A DNA stretch of 64,000 nt from Sphingomonas swuensis. Its GTDB lineage: Bacteria > Pseudomonadota > Alphaproteobacteria > Sphingomonadales > Sphingomonadaceae. The DNA lies in the NCBI RefSeq assembly GCF_039538045.1, contig NZ_BAABBQ010000001.1:2564001-2628000 (forward strand), read 5' to 3'. The notes beneath the pieces were generated by a model that was given only the letters and a program-made list of their open reading frames with translations, made no database searches and was not told where the DNA came from. Every line of letters starts with the position of its first letter. Positions within the stretch are counted from its first letter, which is position 1. Positions 56,901 through 63,733 of this stretch are shown here, piece after piece. A program made the position numbers and the translations under genes.

Positions 56901-59900
56901 CAGCACCGGCGAGTCGCCGATGACGATGTTGAGCTGCGCCACGCTGGTGTCGCCATCGGCATCCTTGAGCGTGTAGCTGAAGGTGTCGGTGACGCCGCCC
57001 GGCGTGTTCGCCGCACGGACGTAGCTGTAGGTGCCGTCGGCGGCGATGGTCAGCGTGCCATATTGGCCGTTGATGACCTGCCCGACACCCGTCTCGATCG
57101 GGGTGGCCGAGCTGCCCGCGCCGATCCCGACTACCGTCGAGCCGTCGGCGCCGAGCAGGTCCTTGCCGGCGTCGCCCGAGGTGGTGCCCACGCCGGTAAT
57201 GACGTTGCCGCCTTCCGGACCGAAGGTACCGGCCGCGACCAGGTCGCTGTCGGTCTTCGCAAGGGGCGCATCGTCGACGATCTTGATCGTCAGCGTGTCG
57301 GTTGCCGTCTGGCCATCCTTGTCGGTGACCGTGACGACGATGGCGTCATTGGCACTGGCGCCGGCGACGAGCAGATTGTCCTTGAGCGTGTAGGTGTAGC
57401 TGATCGAGCCGCCGGTGATGGCATCGATGCGAAGCAGCCCCTCGCCCGTGTCGATGACCTGCCCGACCGTTCCGCTCACCAGCGTCCCGGCGATGGTGAT
57501 CGCGGCCGGCGCGTCGCCCTGGGTGAAGGTGATGGTGCCGCTGGTCGCCTCGCGCGGATCGCCGTTGGCGCCCGCCGCGACTTCCTCGCCCGAGCCTTCG
57601 CTCTCGCCCGGGCCGCGCGCGCCGCTCAGCGCGGCTTCGTAGACGATCGTGCCCGGGGCATCGGCGTCGGGTGCGTTGACCGTCGGCGGGGCATTGCCGA
57701 TCGCGATGGTCAGGGTCGCGGTGGCGTTGTCGCCGTCACCATCGCGCAGCGTGTAAGTGAAGACGTCGTTGACGCCGCCCGGCGAACCCGCGTCGCGGAC
57801 GTAGCTGTAGCTGCCGTCGGCCTTGATACTGAGCGTGCCGTATAGGCCGGCGATCACCAGGTTTCCGGCCGGATCGAAGCTGCTGTCGATTCCGCCCGCG
57901 CCGGCGATGGCGACGACGGCACCGCCGTCCGCACCAGGCGAGTCCTTGCCCGCGGCACCGCTGGTGGTGCCTGCGCCGGTGAGCACATTGCCGCTTTCCG
58001 GCCCGTAGCTGCCCGCCGCGATGGCGTCGGAATCGTTGAGCGCGATCGGGCTGTCGTCGTTGACCCGGACCGTCAGCGTCCCATTGGCGGTATCATTGTC
58101 CTGGTCGCGGACCTGGTAGCTGATGTCGAACTGGAGGCTGGTCTCGTCCTGCCCGTCCGGGTGAACCAGCGGCGCCAGCTGGGTGACGCTGTAGGCTCCG
58201 GTCGCATTGTTGAGCGTGATGGTGAAGACCGGCTTGCCGAACTGGGTCACGCTCAGTTCGCCCGCGTTGACCAGCGTCGCGCTGAAGCCGGGCGTGTTGA
58301 AGATGAGCCCGGTGAAGCTGAAGGTCAGCGGTCCGTCGCCGCCCGAGCCCGACAGGGTGCCGCTGAGGTTGGCCGCATCCACGTCGTCGCCGATGCCGCC
58401 CGGATTGCCGCCGAACACGTCGTCGTCGGTGCGCACGATCTCGTTCGCGGCGGTGACGGGACGGGCATCGCCGATCGAGATGGTCAGCGTCGCGCTGTCC
58501 TCGTCGCCGTCGGCATCGCGCAGCGTGTAGTTGAAGACGTCGTCGACGCCGCCCGGAGTGCCGGCATTGCGGACATAGCTGTAGCTGCCGTCGGCCTTGA
58601 TCGTCAGCACACCATAGGTGCCGTTGACGACCAGATTGCCGGCGCCGTCGAAGCTGTTGTCGCTTCCGCCGCTGCCAGCCACCGCGACCACGGACGAGCC
58701 GTCGGCGCCGAGCTGGTCACGACCCGCGAGGCCGCTGGTGGTGCCAGCGCCGCTGATGACGTTGCCGCTCTCCGGCCCGTAGCTGCCGGCTGCGAGCGAG
58801 TCGGTGTCGGCGAGCGCGTCGGGCGCATCGTCGACGATCCGGATCACCAGCGTGTCGCTGGCGGTCTGGCCGTCCTGGTCCTTGACCGTCACGGCGATGC
58901 TGTCGGTGCTGCTGGTGCCGGCAAGGACGATATTGTCCTTGAGCGTGTAGCTGTAGCCGATCGCGGTCGGCGAATAGCTGGTGATGGTCAGCAGACCCTC
59001 GCCGGTGTCGATCACCTGGCCGAGGGTGCCGGTCACCACGGTGCCGCCGATGGTCACTTCCGCCGGGCTGTCGCCGGGGGTCAGCGTGATCACGCCGCTG
59101 GTGGTCTCGCGGGTGTCGTCGTTGGCGCCGGGAAGCAGGCCCTCGCTCGAGCCCTGGCTTTCGCCCGCGCCACGGTCGCCGAGCGCCGCTTCATAGACGA
59201 CCGTGCCCGGAGCGTCGGCGTCGGGCGCGTTCACCGTCGGCGGGAGGTTGCCGATGCTGATGGTGAGGGTCGCCGTATCCTGGTCGCCGTCGCCGTCCTG
59301 CAAGGTGTAGACGAAGCTGTCGCTGACGCCGCCCGGAGTACCCGGATTGCGGGCATAGGTGTAGCTTCCGTCGGCCTTGATCGTCAGCACGCCATAGGTG
59401 CCGTTGACGACGAGGTTGCCGGCGCCGTCGAAGCTGCTGTCGCTGCCACCGCTGCCCGAGACCGCGATGACGCTGGCGCCGTCCGCGCCGAGCACGTCGT
59501 TGCCGCTGCCCACAGGCGCGGTGGTGGTGCCGGCACCGGTGATGACGTTGCCGCTCTCCGAATAGCTGCCGGCGCCAAGTGCGTCGGTGTCGTCGCGCGC
59601 GTCGGGTGCATCGTCGACGATGCTCACGACCAGCGCGTCGGTCGCGGTCTGGCCGTCCTTGTCGGTCACCGTGACGACGATGTTGTCGGGCGAGCTCGTC
59701 CCCGAGACGAGCAGATTGTCCTTGAGCGTGTAGCTGTAGCCGAGCGTCGTCGGGGTGAGGCTGGTGATGGTAAGCAGCCCCTCGCCGGTGTCGATCACCT
59801 GGCCGACGGTTCCGGTGACGGTGGTGCCGGCGATGGTGATGACCGCCGGGCCGTCGCCCTGGCTGAAACTGATCGTGCCCGTGGTGGTCTCGCGGCCGTC

Positions 59901-62900
59901 GCTGTTCGGAGCCGGATCGGCGCCTTCCGAGGACCCTTCCGGAGTGCCGCCGAGCGCGGCCTCGTAGACGACCGTGCCCGGAGCGTCGGCGTCGGGTGCG
60001 TTGACCTGCGGCGGGAGGTTGCCGATCCGGATGGTCAGCTGCGCCGAGGAAATGTCGCCGTCGGTGTCGCGGAGGACATAGGTGAAGACGTCGCTGACGC
60101 CGCCCGGGGTCCCGGCATTGCGGACGTAGCTGTAGCTGCCGTCGGCAGCGATGGTCAGCGTGCCGTAGAGGCCGGCGAGGCTGGAGACCGGGTTGCCGCC
60201 CGAGTCGAGCACGCCGACGACCTGCGCGCCGTCGCGACCGAGGGTGTCGGCGCCCGCGCCGCCCTCGCCCGCCGTCGTGCCCGCACCGGTGATGACGTTG
60301 CCCGTCTCCGGACCGTAGGTGCCAGCGGCGATCTGGTCGGAGTCGGCACGGGCGACCGGGCCGTCGTCCTGGATCTGGAAGATGCCGCGGCCGACGTCGA
60401 GATCGCTGCTGTCGCTGTCGCCGTCGCTGTCGGTGACGGTCTGGCGCACGACCAGCGCGCCCTCGGCGGCGGTCAGCGCCGCGGCCTCGTCGAACGAGGC
60501 GCCGCCGACCGGCTGCCAGATCGGCTGCAGCTGGGTGAAGGTCACCACGCCCGACGCGGGATCGATCGAGATGGTGAAATAGGCGGTTTCGCCGACCGAG
60601 CCGGTGATTGTGTTGCCGCTCAGGTTGAGGACGATCTGCGCGCCCTGGCCGAGGCCGTCGCCGTCCGCCGTGCTCACGTCGCCCGCCTGCAGCGCATAGA
60701 GGCCCGAGGCGACGTTGGTCCCGTTCAGGACCAGCGAATAGCTCGTGCTTCCGGCGCCGTCGGCACCGTAGCTGGCCGCGGCGAAGTTGCCGGCGAAGCC
60801 CGCGCTGACGCTCGCAAGCCCGGACGGAGCAGCCGCTCCGGCGCTGTCGCTGCCGACCGGCTGGGTCTCATCGAGGACCAGCACCGGCTTGGCGACATCG
60901 ACCGCGAGGCGGCTGTCGGGGCCGTCGTCCTTGAAGACGATGAGGTTGCCGATCCCGGCCGTCGCGCTGGCGCTGTCGCCGTCGAAGTCGCGGATGGTGA
61001 GAGTCGCGTTGATCAGCCCCGACAGGTCGAGGCTGTCGTCGAAGGCGGCGGCGGTGCTGCCGTCGACATTGTGCTCGAGCGGCACCGACTGCTGGACGGT
61101 GATCGAGCCATTGGCGTTGATGGTGACGGTGAAGGCGACCTTGCCGCCGTCATAGGTGCCGGTGATGACGCTGGCCGAGGTCTGGACGAGCGTGATCGGG
61201 AAATCGCCCTGCGCGGTGCGCAGCGCGGTCGCACCGGTCCCGGCGAGCGCGATCCCGTAGCTCGCGGCATTGCTCGCGGCCGGGCCGTCGGCGCCGTAGC
61301 TGAGGTTGCTTCCGACGATCACCGCGCCGTCGCTGGTCGCGCTGATCGGGAAACCGGCCGGTGTTCCGGCGCTGGTCTCGTCGAGGGTGACGCCGCGACC
61401 GGTGGCGGCGCCGCTCAGCGAGGGCCCGTCGTCGGTGAAGCGGAGGTTGGACCCGATCTGGACCACGGCGCTGTCGCTGGCGGTGTCGCCGTCGCGATCG
61501 GTGATGGTCGCGCTGCCGGTCAGGGTCACGAGCCCGTCGGCTAGGCTGATCAGGTCGCCATTGGCGCCGAGGTGATCGATCTGGCTGTACTGGGTGAGAG
61601 TGACCACGCCGGTCGAGCTGACCGAGACGTCGAACACGGTGTTGGCCGAGGTCACGCTTCCGGCCGCAGTGGCGGTCGAGCCGACGACCTTGCCGCCGAT
61701 CAGGAAGAGGTTGATGGCGACCCCGGTCTGGGTCAGCCCCGACGCCCCGCCCGGCGTTCCGAGCGCGAAGGTCAGGACACCGCCGGAGGCGAGGCCGTCG
61801 GCGCCCGCCGCATTGACCGGAAGGCTGAACACGCCGCCAAAGTTGGCGCTGCTCGAGGCCGTGTCGGTGAGCTCGCCGCGGGTCTGCGGGTCATCGGTGG
61901 TCAGGGTCACGCCGGCATCGGCGCCCGCCGCGACGTCGACCAGCGGCGTGTCGTCGTCGACATTGAGCTGGACCGTGCCCGCCGCGCTGTCACCGTCACG
62001 GTCAGTGACGGTGTAGTTGAAGGTGAACAGCTGGTTGTTCTCGTCCTGCCCGGTGGCATGCAGGATCGCGGCGTTCTGGACGACGCTGTAGGCGCCGGTC
62101 TGCGGATTGATCGTGACGGTCAGGACGAGCGTGTCGCCCTGGCGCACCAGCAGCGCGCCGCCGGCACCGATCGAATAGGAGAAGCCGGTCGGCGCGCCAC
62201 TTGTCTGGAAGGCGAAGGTGAGCGGCCCGTCGCCGCCCGAGCCCGACAGGATCCCGGTGACGTTCACCGCGTCGGCATCGTCGCCGGTGCCGCCGGCATT
62301 GCCGCCGGTCCGCACATCGTCGTCCATCTGGATCAGCGGGTTGGTGCCAACTTCGGGCTCGAGATCGATTTCGAGCGCGGTCTCGTTGAACTCGGGAGGC
62401 GTATAGTCGAGCCGGGTCGGCGGAAGCAGGTCGCCGAGCGGAGTGCCCGGATCGAGCGGGCCGACCTCGGTGATGAAGTTGCCGCCGCTCGACTGCGGCA
62501 CGCCGCTCGCCGGGCGCGGTTCCTGCTCGATCAGCAGCGCCGCGAGGTTGGTCGAGGGCACCTCGATGTCGTTGATCACCAGCTGCGGCACGAACACCGC
62601 GCCGTCGACGATCAGCATCTGGGTGCCGTCGGGCAGCATGATGAGGAGGTCGCGGCCGACGATCCGGATGTCGCTGAGTTCGACTCCCGCCGGCAGGGTC
62701 ACGACCCCGTCAGGACCGGGGACGATGCGCTGGGCATTCGCATCCACCACGGCCTGGGTCTTGCCGATCTCGATCATCAGCCGGGCCTGGCTGGTCCCGC
62801 CGTCCGCGTCGGCGAGCGTGTAGGTGAAGGTGTCGCGGCTGTTCTCGGGAACGCCGGGCTTCGCGGTATAGCTATAGTCGCCGCGCGCGCTCAGGCTGAG

Positions 62901-63155
62901 CGTGCCATGCTCGCCCTCGACCCGCAGCTGCCCGCTGGCGAAGCTGCTGTCGTTGCCGCCCGCGCCCTGGACCGAAGTGACCCGCGCGCCCGCCCCGACG
63001 TCGGCCCCCGCCGCTCCGGTCTCGGTGCCCGCACCCGTGATGACGTTGCCGGTGGCCGGCCCGCGATCGCCTGCCGCCAGCTGGTCGGCATCGTCCCGTG
63101 CGATCGGCCCGCGGTCCTGGAAAGACCCCGAAAGCGAAGCATCTTCGTAGCGCAT
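50928..63155 (-). CDS. Giant repeat adhesin (VCBS/T1SS-143-like repeats), probable type I secretion substrate
   Basis: A 4075-residue, very acidic surface protein. Residues 16-130 are a VCBS-type domain (GPIARDDADQLAAGD...). Residues 130-215 form a compact beta-rich segment (LSDIRIVGRDLLIMLPDGTQ, then IVDGAVFVPQLV) that may act as an anchor. Next come T1SS-143-like domains (GSGGDGPLTF, TVTDRDGDSAAG), then a long array of composite modules of about 260 residues with DGSYSYVR, FTYTL and DADGD calcium-type motifs. The C-terminal 250 residues are Ser/Thr-rich, then helical, without RTX nonapeptides. It lies beside the exporter, adaptor and channel genes and a LapG-like protease, so it is likely a Lap-type adhesin. 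One intact frame. Confidence 0.9.
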   Translation of the reverse strand: MRYEDASLSGSFQDRGPIARDDADQLAAGDRGPATGNVITGAGTETGAAGADVGAGARVTSVQGAGGNDSSFASGQLRVEGEHGTLSLSARGDYSYTAKPGVPENSRDTFTYTLADADGGTSQARLMIEIGKTQAVVDANAQRIVPGPDGVVTLPAGVELSDIRIVGRDLLIMLPDGTQMLIVDGAVFVPQLVINDIEVPSTNLAALLIEQEPRPASGVPQSSGGNFITEVGPLDPGTPLGDLLPPTRLDYTPPEFNETALEIDLEPEVGTNPLIQMDDDVRTGGNAGGTGDDADAVNVTGILSGSGGDGPLTFAFQTSGAPTGFSYSIGAGGALLVRQGDTLVLTVTINPQTGAYSVVQNAAILHATGQDENNQLFTFNYTVTDRDGDSAAGTVQLNVDDDTPLVDVAAGADAGVTLTTDDPQTRGELTDTASSSANFGGVFSLPVNAAGADGLASGGVLTFALGTPGGASGLTQTGVAINLFLIGGKVVGSTATAAGSVTSANTVFDVSVSSTGVVTLTQYSQIDHLGANGDLISLADGLVTLTGSATITDRDGDTASDSAVVQIGSNLRFTDDGPSLSGAATGRGVTLDETSAGTPAGFPISATSDGAVIVGSNLSYGADGPAASNAASYGIALAGTGATALRTAQGDFPITLVQTSASVITGTYDGGKVAFTVTINANGSITVQQSVPLEHNVDGSTAAAFDDSLDLSGLINATLTIRDFDGDSASATAGIGNLIVFKDDGPDSRLAVDVAKPVLVLDETQPVGSDSAGAAAPSGLASVSAGFAGNFAAASYGADGAGSTSYSLVLNGTNVASGLYALQAGDVSTADGDGLGQGAQIVLNLSGNTITGSVGETAYFTISIDPASGVVTFTQLQPIWQPVGGASFDEAAALTAAEGALVVRQTVTDSDGDSDSSDLDVGRGIFQIQDDGPVARADSDQIAAGTYGPETGNVITGAGTTAGEGGAGADTLGRDGAQVVGVLDSGGNPVSSLAGLYGTLTIAADGSYSYVRNAGTPGGVSDVFTYVLRDTDGDISSAQLTIRIGNLPPQVNAPDADAPGTVVYEAALGGTPEGSSEGADPAPNSDGRETTTGTISFSQGDGPAVITIAGTTVTGTVGQVIDTGEGLLTITSLTPTTLGYSYTLKDNLLVSGTSSPDNIVVTVTDKDGQTATDALVVSIVDDAPDARDDTDALGAGSYSESGNVITGAGTTTAPVGSGNDVLGADGASVIAVSGSGGSDSSFDGAGNLVVNGTYGVLTIKADGSYTYARNPGTPGGVSDSFVYTLQDGDGDQDTATLTISIGNLPPTVNAPDADAPGTVVYEAALGDRGAGESQGSSEGLLPGANDDTRETTSGVITLTPGDSPAEVTIGGTVVTGTLGQVIDTGEGLLTITSYSPTAIGYSYTLKDNIVLAGTSSTDSIAVTVKDQDGQTASDTLVIRIVDDAPDALADTDSLAAGSYGPESGNVISGAGTTSGLAGRDQLGADGSSVVAVAGSGGSDNSFDGAGNLVVNGTYGVLTIKADGSYSYVRNAGTPGGVDDVFNYTLRDADGDEDSATLTISIGDARPVTAANEIVRTDDDVFGGNPGGIGDDVDAANLSGTLSGSGGDGPLTFSFTGLIFNTPGFSATLVNAGELSVTQFGKPVFTITLNNATGAYSVTQLAPLVHPDGQDETSLQFDISYQVRDQDNDTANGTLTVRVNDDSPIALNDSDAIAAGSYGPESGNVLTGAGTTSGAAGKDSPGADGGAVVAIAGAGGIDSSFDPAGNLVIAGLYGTLSIKADGSYSYVRDAGSPGGVNDVFTYTLRDGDGDNATATLTIAIGNAPPTVNAPDADAPGTIVYEAALSGARGPGESEGSGEEVAAGANGDPREATSGTITFTQGDAPAAITIAGTLVSGTVGQVIDTGEGLLRIDAITGGSISYTYTLKDNLLVAGASANDAIVVTVTDKDGQTATDTLTIKIVDDAPLAKTDSDLVAAGTFGPEGGNVITGVGTTSGDAGKDLLGADGSTVVGIGAGSSATPIETGVGQVINGQYGTLTIAADGTYSYVRAANTPGGVTDTFSYTLKDADGDTSVAQLNIVIGDSPVLVTIPGPGEASTTVYEAGLSTRPGEPAGSGEIADGDATNNSDPREAVSGSIGFVSKDGLGAISVGGVTIDLGGTYPQTISTAGGQTLVVTGVSYNATTGVGSIGYTYTLTDNRLGVEATDGGNTLSPAYAIVITDKDGDVSPSGNLVIKIVDDAPTARPDVDIVENRVGPETGNVISGIGTTSGAAGADTVGADGAIVIGAGSVNLAGPFNSSPVSGSYSVVGQYGTLTIFQNGNYSYTRANDAPLTGSDVFSYVLRDSDGDIRPTTLTINIADNPVIVTIPSDSASTTVYEAALAARGNESEGSGEEAAAGANGDTREQVSGTITFSGADGIESVTLAGTPLSLNTPITAFSNATGTLVVTAVTYNEATGSGTISYTYTLLDNTDGTGQPAPGDVTQSFALVVTDDDGDTNGGNLVITIKDDAPVARLDTDSVSEGSTTDGNVVAGTGTTSGLAGADTRGADSAVVVGVKTGGDTAVPASGNVGTEITGLYGKLTLNADGSYTYKANPDSVTTTQQDVFTYTIRDSDGDISTTTLTIDVTNVSLPQVNQTGTVFEAALDLVVDGKDLAAGTVEGSTPASTGETTEGDIDVAGATSYTLSGSGVGTYGQLSLDSATGKWIYTLTSPVANGVANPTSGTEQFTYTAKDAGGNSVTGTITITIVDDQPIARNDLDRVTEGFGNSTDGNVVTGAGANPAGTAGADTIGADLPGSVVGARTGTEAAGGAFAAVPTGTGGTVIAGTYGDLLIKADGSYVYTLKTASIPAGVTSETFSYQLKDGDGDIDVAQLTISLDQDTRIPMVTNPTGTVYEDGLADGVQHGSASETVTGSFQVDLKGETGSVTIGGVAVTNGAVFDTGEGLLTITGVSTNAGVTTYSYSYTLKVALTHSGAGEINPISDIVTINVADATGDAASGTITIGIVDDVPIAANDSDSVTEGLGNVADGNVLTGSGGSDANATDGSADNIGADLPGSVIGVRTGAEAAGGSFAAVLTGTTGTIIAGTYGDLLIKADGSYVYTLKTASIPTGVTSETFSYQMKDGDGDIDVAQLTIALNQDLRVPAVTGDSRIVYEDGLADGVQHGSTSETVTGSFQVDLKGETGSVTIGGVAVTNGAVFDTGEGTLTITGSSTVGSVTTYSYSYTLKAALTHTGQGEVNPISDTVTVSVTDATGDSASGTITIGIVDDVPLVSNAGPQGSLITDDTTLNVNATTAFAGAFGFNYGADGAAATGAVAYTLGINAGATGVVDTLSGQNVVLSVNGSGQVEGRTAGSNLLVFVVSVDASGNVTLDQQRAVKHDDPNDPQEAGASAVTLSADNLITLTATIKDGDGDTASNVIAIGQNISFLDDGPTAVSPEAAVLVNSSSGLDTGAIDFGDALGISNNVGNDGGTAQFSKNLAGYPTGLTAGGQPVTFAVSADGQTLTASANGTLVFTATITGSTYTIDMNVPVDSLTNVSFTDANYDFIGGNKGWFGIVPNGQVSSPVNDNSNDVLITPIGGPSVNTSGILGGVDTGQSVGPGEGFRLDFVVDLTGSPPNNYVDNATNGHTFDQHWTTNGGSVSFRQSGGTTLRFEAFDDNDPDNIVGDGTQDVINGVVITYNGVASALLTTTTSVQSVTLSGHTFTYQLDANGGLVVTNISGASGNSGPPETSVAIFTASGYTSLEVEFVSGSDIKFSGFGAAVPSTAPVQFNLPIVIVDGDGDMSSSSNLSVTLNAPSTTSSTTTSSGLRTMESSMSFIGGSSSTSTSTTNLALLAGLATYSSSAAASPSDPLVPFDFSDHGSRLSATDMQLYGQDLGTDMRLDTLRATFDGNIAQELQVADSGSAASGQGDMSTFTATIGGEAPTLSAFLPDSGTELAQSGGTSFGGNEIVMPANIELAFGTAGTPGADALAGIQGGQANAVVGKVIVDALSGGGSDPVSLDSLIDAAIKLADPVQHQNGDVNEGAVRGLGELATQLSAHVPGWDGGHFSPLFQAQPSVMDAQTTHPDALPAAVNG
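53340..54905 (-). repeat. Two tandem ~780-bp near-identical modules in the adhesin gene
   Basis: Two consecutive protein modules share long identical stretches: GTYGDLLIKADGSYVYTLKT, GLADGVQHGS, VTGSFQVDLKGETGSVTIGG and VAVTNGAVFDTGEG occur in both, at about 53340-54120 and 54121-54905. The similarity holds at the DNA level. The rest of the gene has the same spacing: comparable start-of-module sequences recur near 54.9, 55.6, 56.4, 57.3, 58.8 and 59.6 kb. Confidence 0.75.
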
Positions 63156-63231
63156 CGTTCACCCTTCAGCCCGTGGGCGGCGATCCCCATCGCCGGACCC
63201 GTGTCTCGCTGCAGCCGAAGGTCGATCGCAT

Positions 63232-63248
63232 TTTCCGTTAAACGGAAA
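63232..63248. promoter_or_regulatory. Perfect palindrome upstream of the adhesin gene
   Basis: TTTCCGTT-A-AACGGAAA, an eight-base perfect inverted repeat about one base apart, 77 bp upstream of the adhesin start. A TTAACCC site lies just beyond it on the minus strand. It has the size and symmetry of a dimeric regulator site and overlaps the stop of the possible small reading frame. Confidence 0.5.
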
Positions 63249-63357
63249 GGGTTAACGATGGAGCGCTTCGGCCGCGCGTTGCGACAAGAACAATCACAGG
63301 AAGCATGACGATTGCAAGACTCTGCCCTCTCGAGCCGTCTACATGCCCGTTCCTCAT
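63238..63357 (-). CDS. Possible 39-residue membrane peptide upstream of the adhesin
   Basis: An ATG at 63357 preceded by TAGGAGAAGC, a good Shine-Dalgarno sequence at proper distance, opens 39 codons ending in TAA at 63238. The peptide has a short polar N-terminus (MRNGHVDGSRGQ), a hydrophobic core (SLAIVMLPVIVLVA) and a basic-polar tail (TRGRSAPSLTLSV). It could be a leader peptide or small membrane protein. The evidence is only the ribosome-binding site, the hydrophobic segment and its place in the adhesin leader. Confidence 0.3.
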   Translation of the reverse strand: MRNGHVDGSRGQSLAIVMLPVIVLVATRGRSAPSLTLSV

Positions 63358-63371
63358 GCTTCTCCTACCAA

Positions 63372-63398
63372 AGTATATCTAGGTTAACGCTCCAGCAA
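63372..63398 (-). promoter_or_regulatory. Candidate promoter in the adhesin leader
   Basis: On the minus strand TTGCTG (63398-63393) and TATACT (63377-63372) resemble -35 and -10 boxes with a 15-base spacer, shorter than the ideal 17. A GTTAAC motif lies inside the spacer, where a regulator could control access. The small reading frame starts about 15 bases downstream. Confidence 0.3.
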
Positions 63399-63733
63399 AT
63401 GTCCCAACAACTCCGTTAACTCGCTTCGTTTTGGCAAGGGCAGGAGCCGTATGACTTGGACTACCAATCTGGACTTCAGTCTCTTGGTAGAACAGCATTC
63501 CACTTTCTTGCTGTGTCATTGATGGAACCAAAACGGCTGGCGAATATTTACGGTATGTTAAGGATATTGGTTGAACCGAGTTGCGGGCCAATGCCTGCGG
63601 GAAACTGACTCGGACACAGCGCGAAGATTCTTTCGCAGCGCGTCCCGAAACGGGAAGAGGCGCACCTTCGGCCCGCCGAATCGCAGCGACTCGGAGCCTC
63701 CTTGCGCACCCGCGCGGCGCCCTTCATCCTGTG

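Larger units (their letters stand above)
63156..63733. other. 578-bp gene-poor, relatively AT-rich leader between adhesin and TPR genes
   Basis: This is the longest space without a confident gene in the window and is visibly less GC-rich than its surroundings, especially 63360-63560. It holds a 17-bp perfect palindrome, several GTTAAC motifs (around 63252, 63382 and 63415), a possible promoter and a possible 39-codon reading frame on the adhesin strand. It probably carries the adhesin promoter and a long 5' untranslated region. Confidence 0.6.

Noticed and set aside
53025..61544. Very long plus-strand open frames (about 1606 and 1127 codons) opposite the adhesin
   Set aside because: They mirror the repeat structure of the adhesin, are Asp/Arg/Val-rich low-complexity products of antisense GC-rich codons, and match no protein family. 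The minus-strand frame has coherent VCBS-type domains and a single intact frame.
50928..63155. CRISPR or satellite-like reading of the regular repeats
   Set aside because: The period of about 780 bp and the intact coding frame show protein domain repeats; there are no short identical repeats with unique spacers.
63379..63591. 70-codon minus-strand frame in the adhesin leader
   Set aside because: TTG start without a ribosome-binding site, no recognisable domain, and it ends inside the candidate promoter. Probably chance in an AT-richer stretch, though not excluded.
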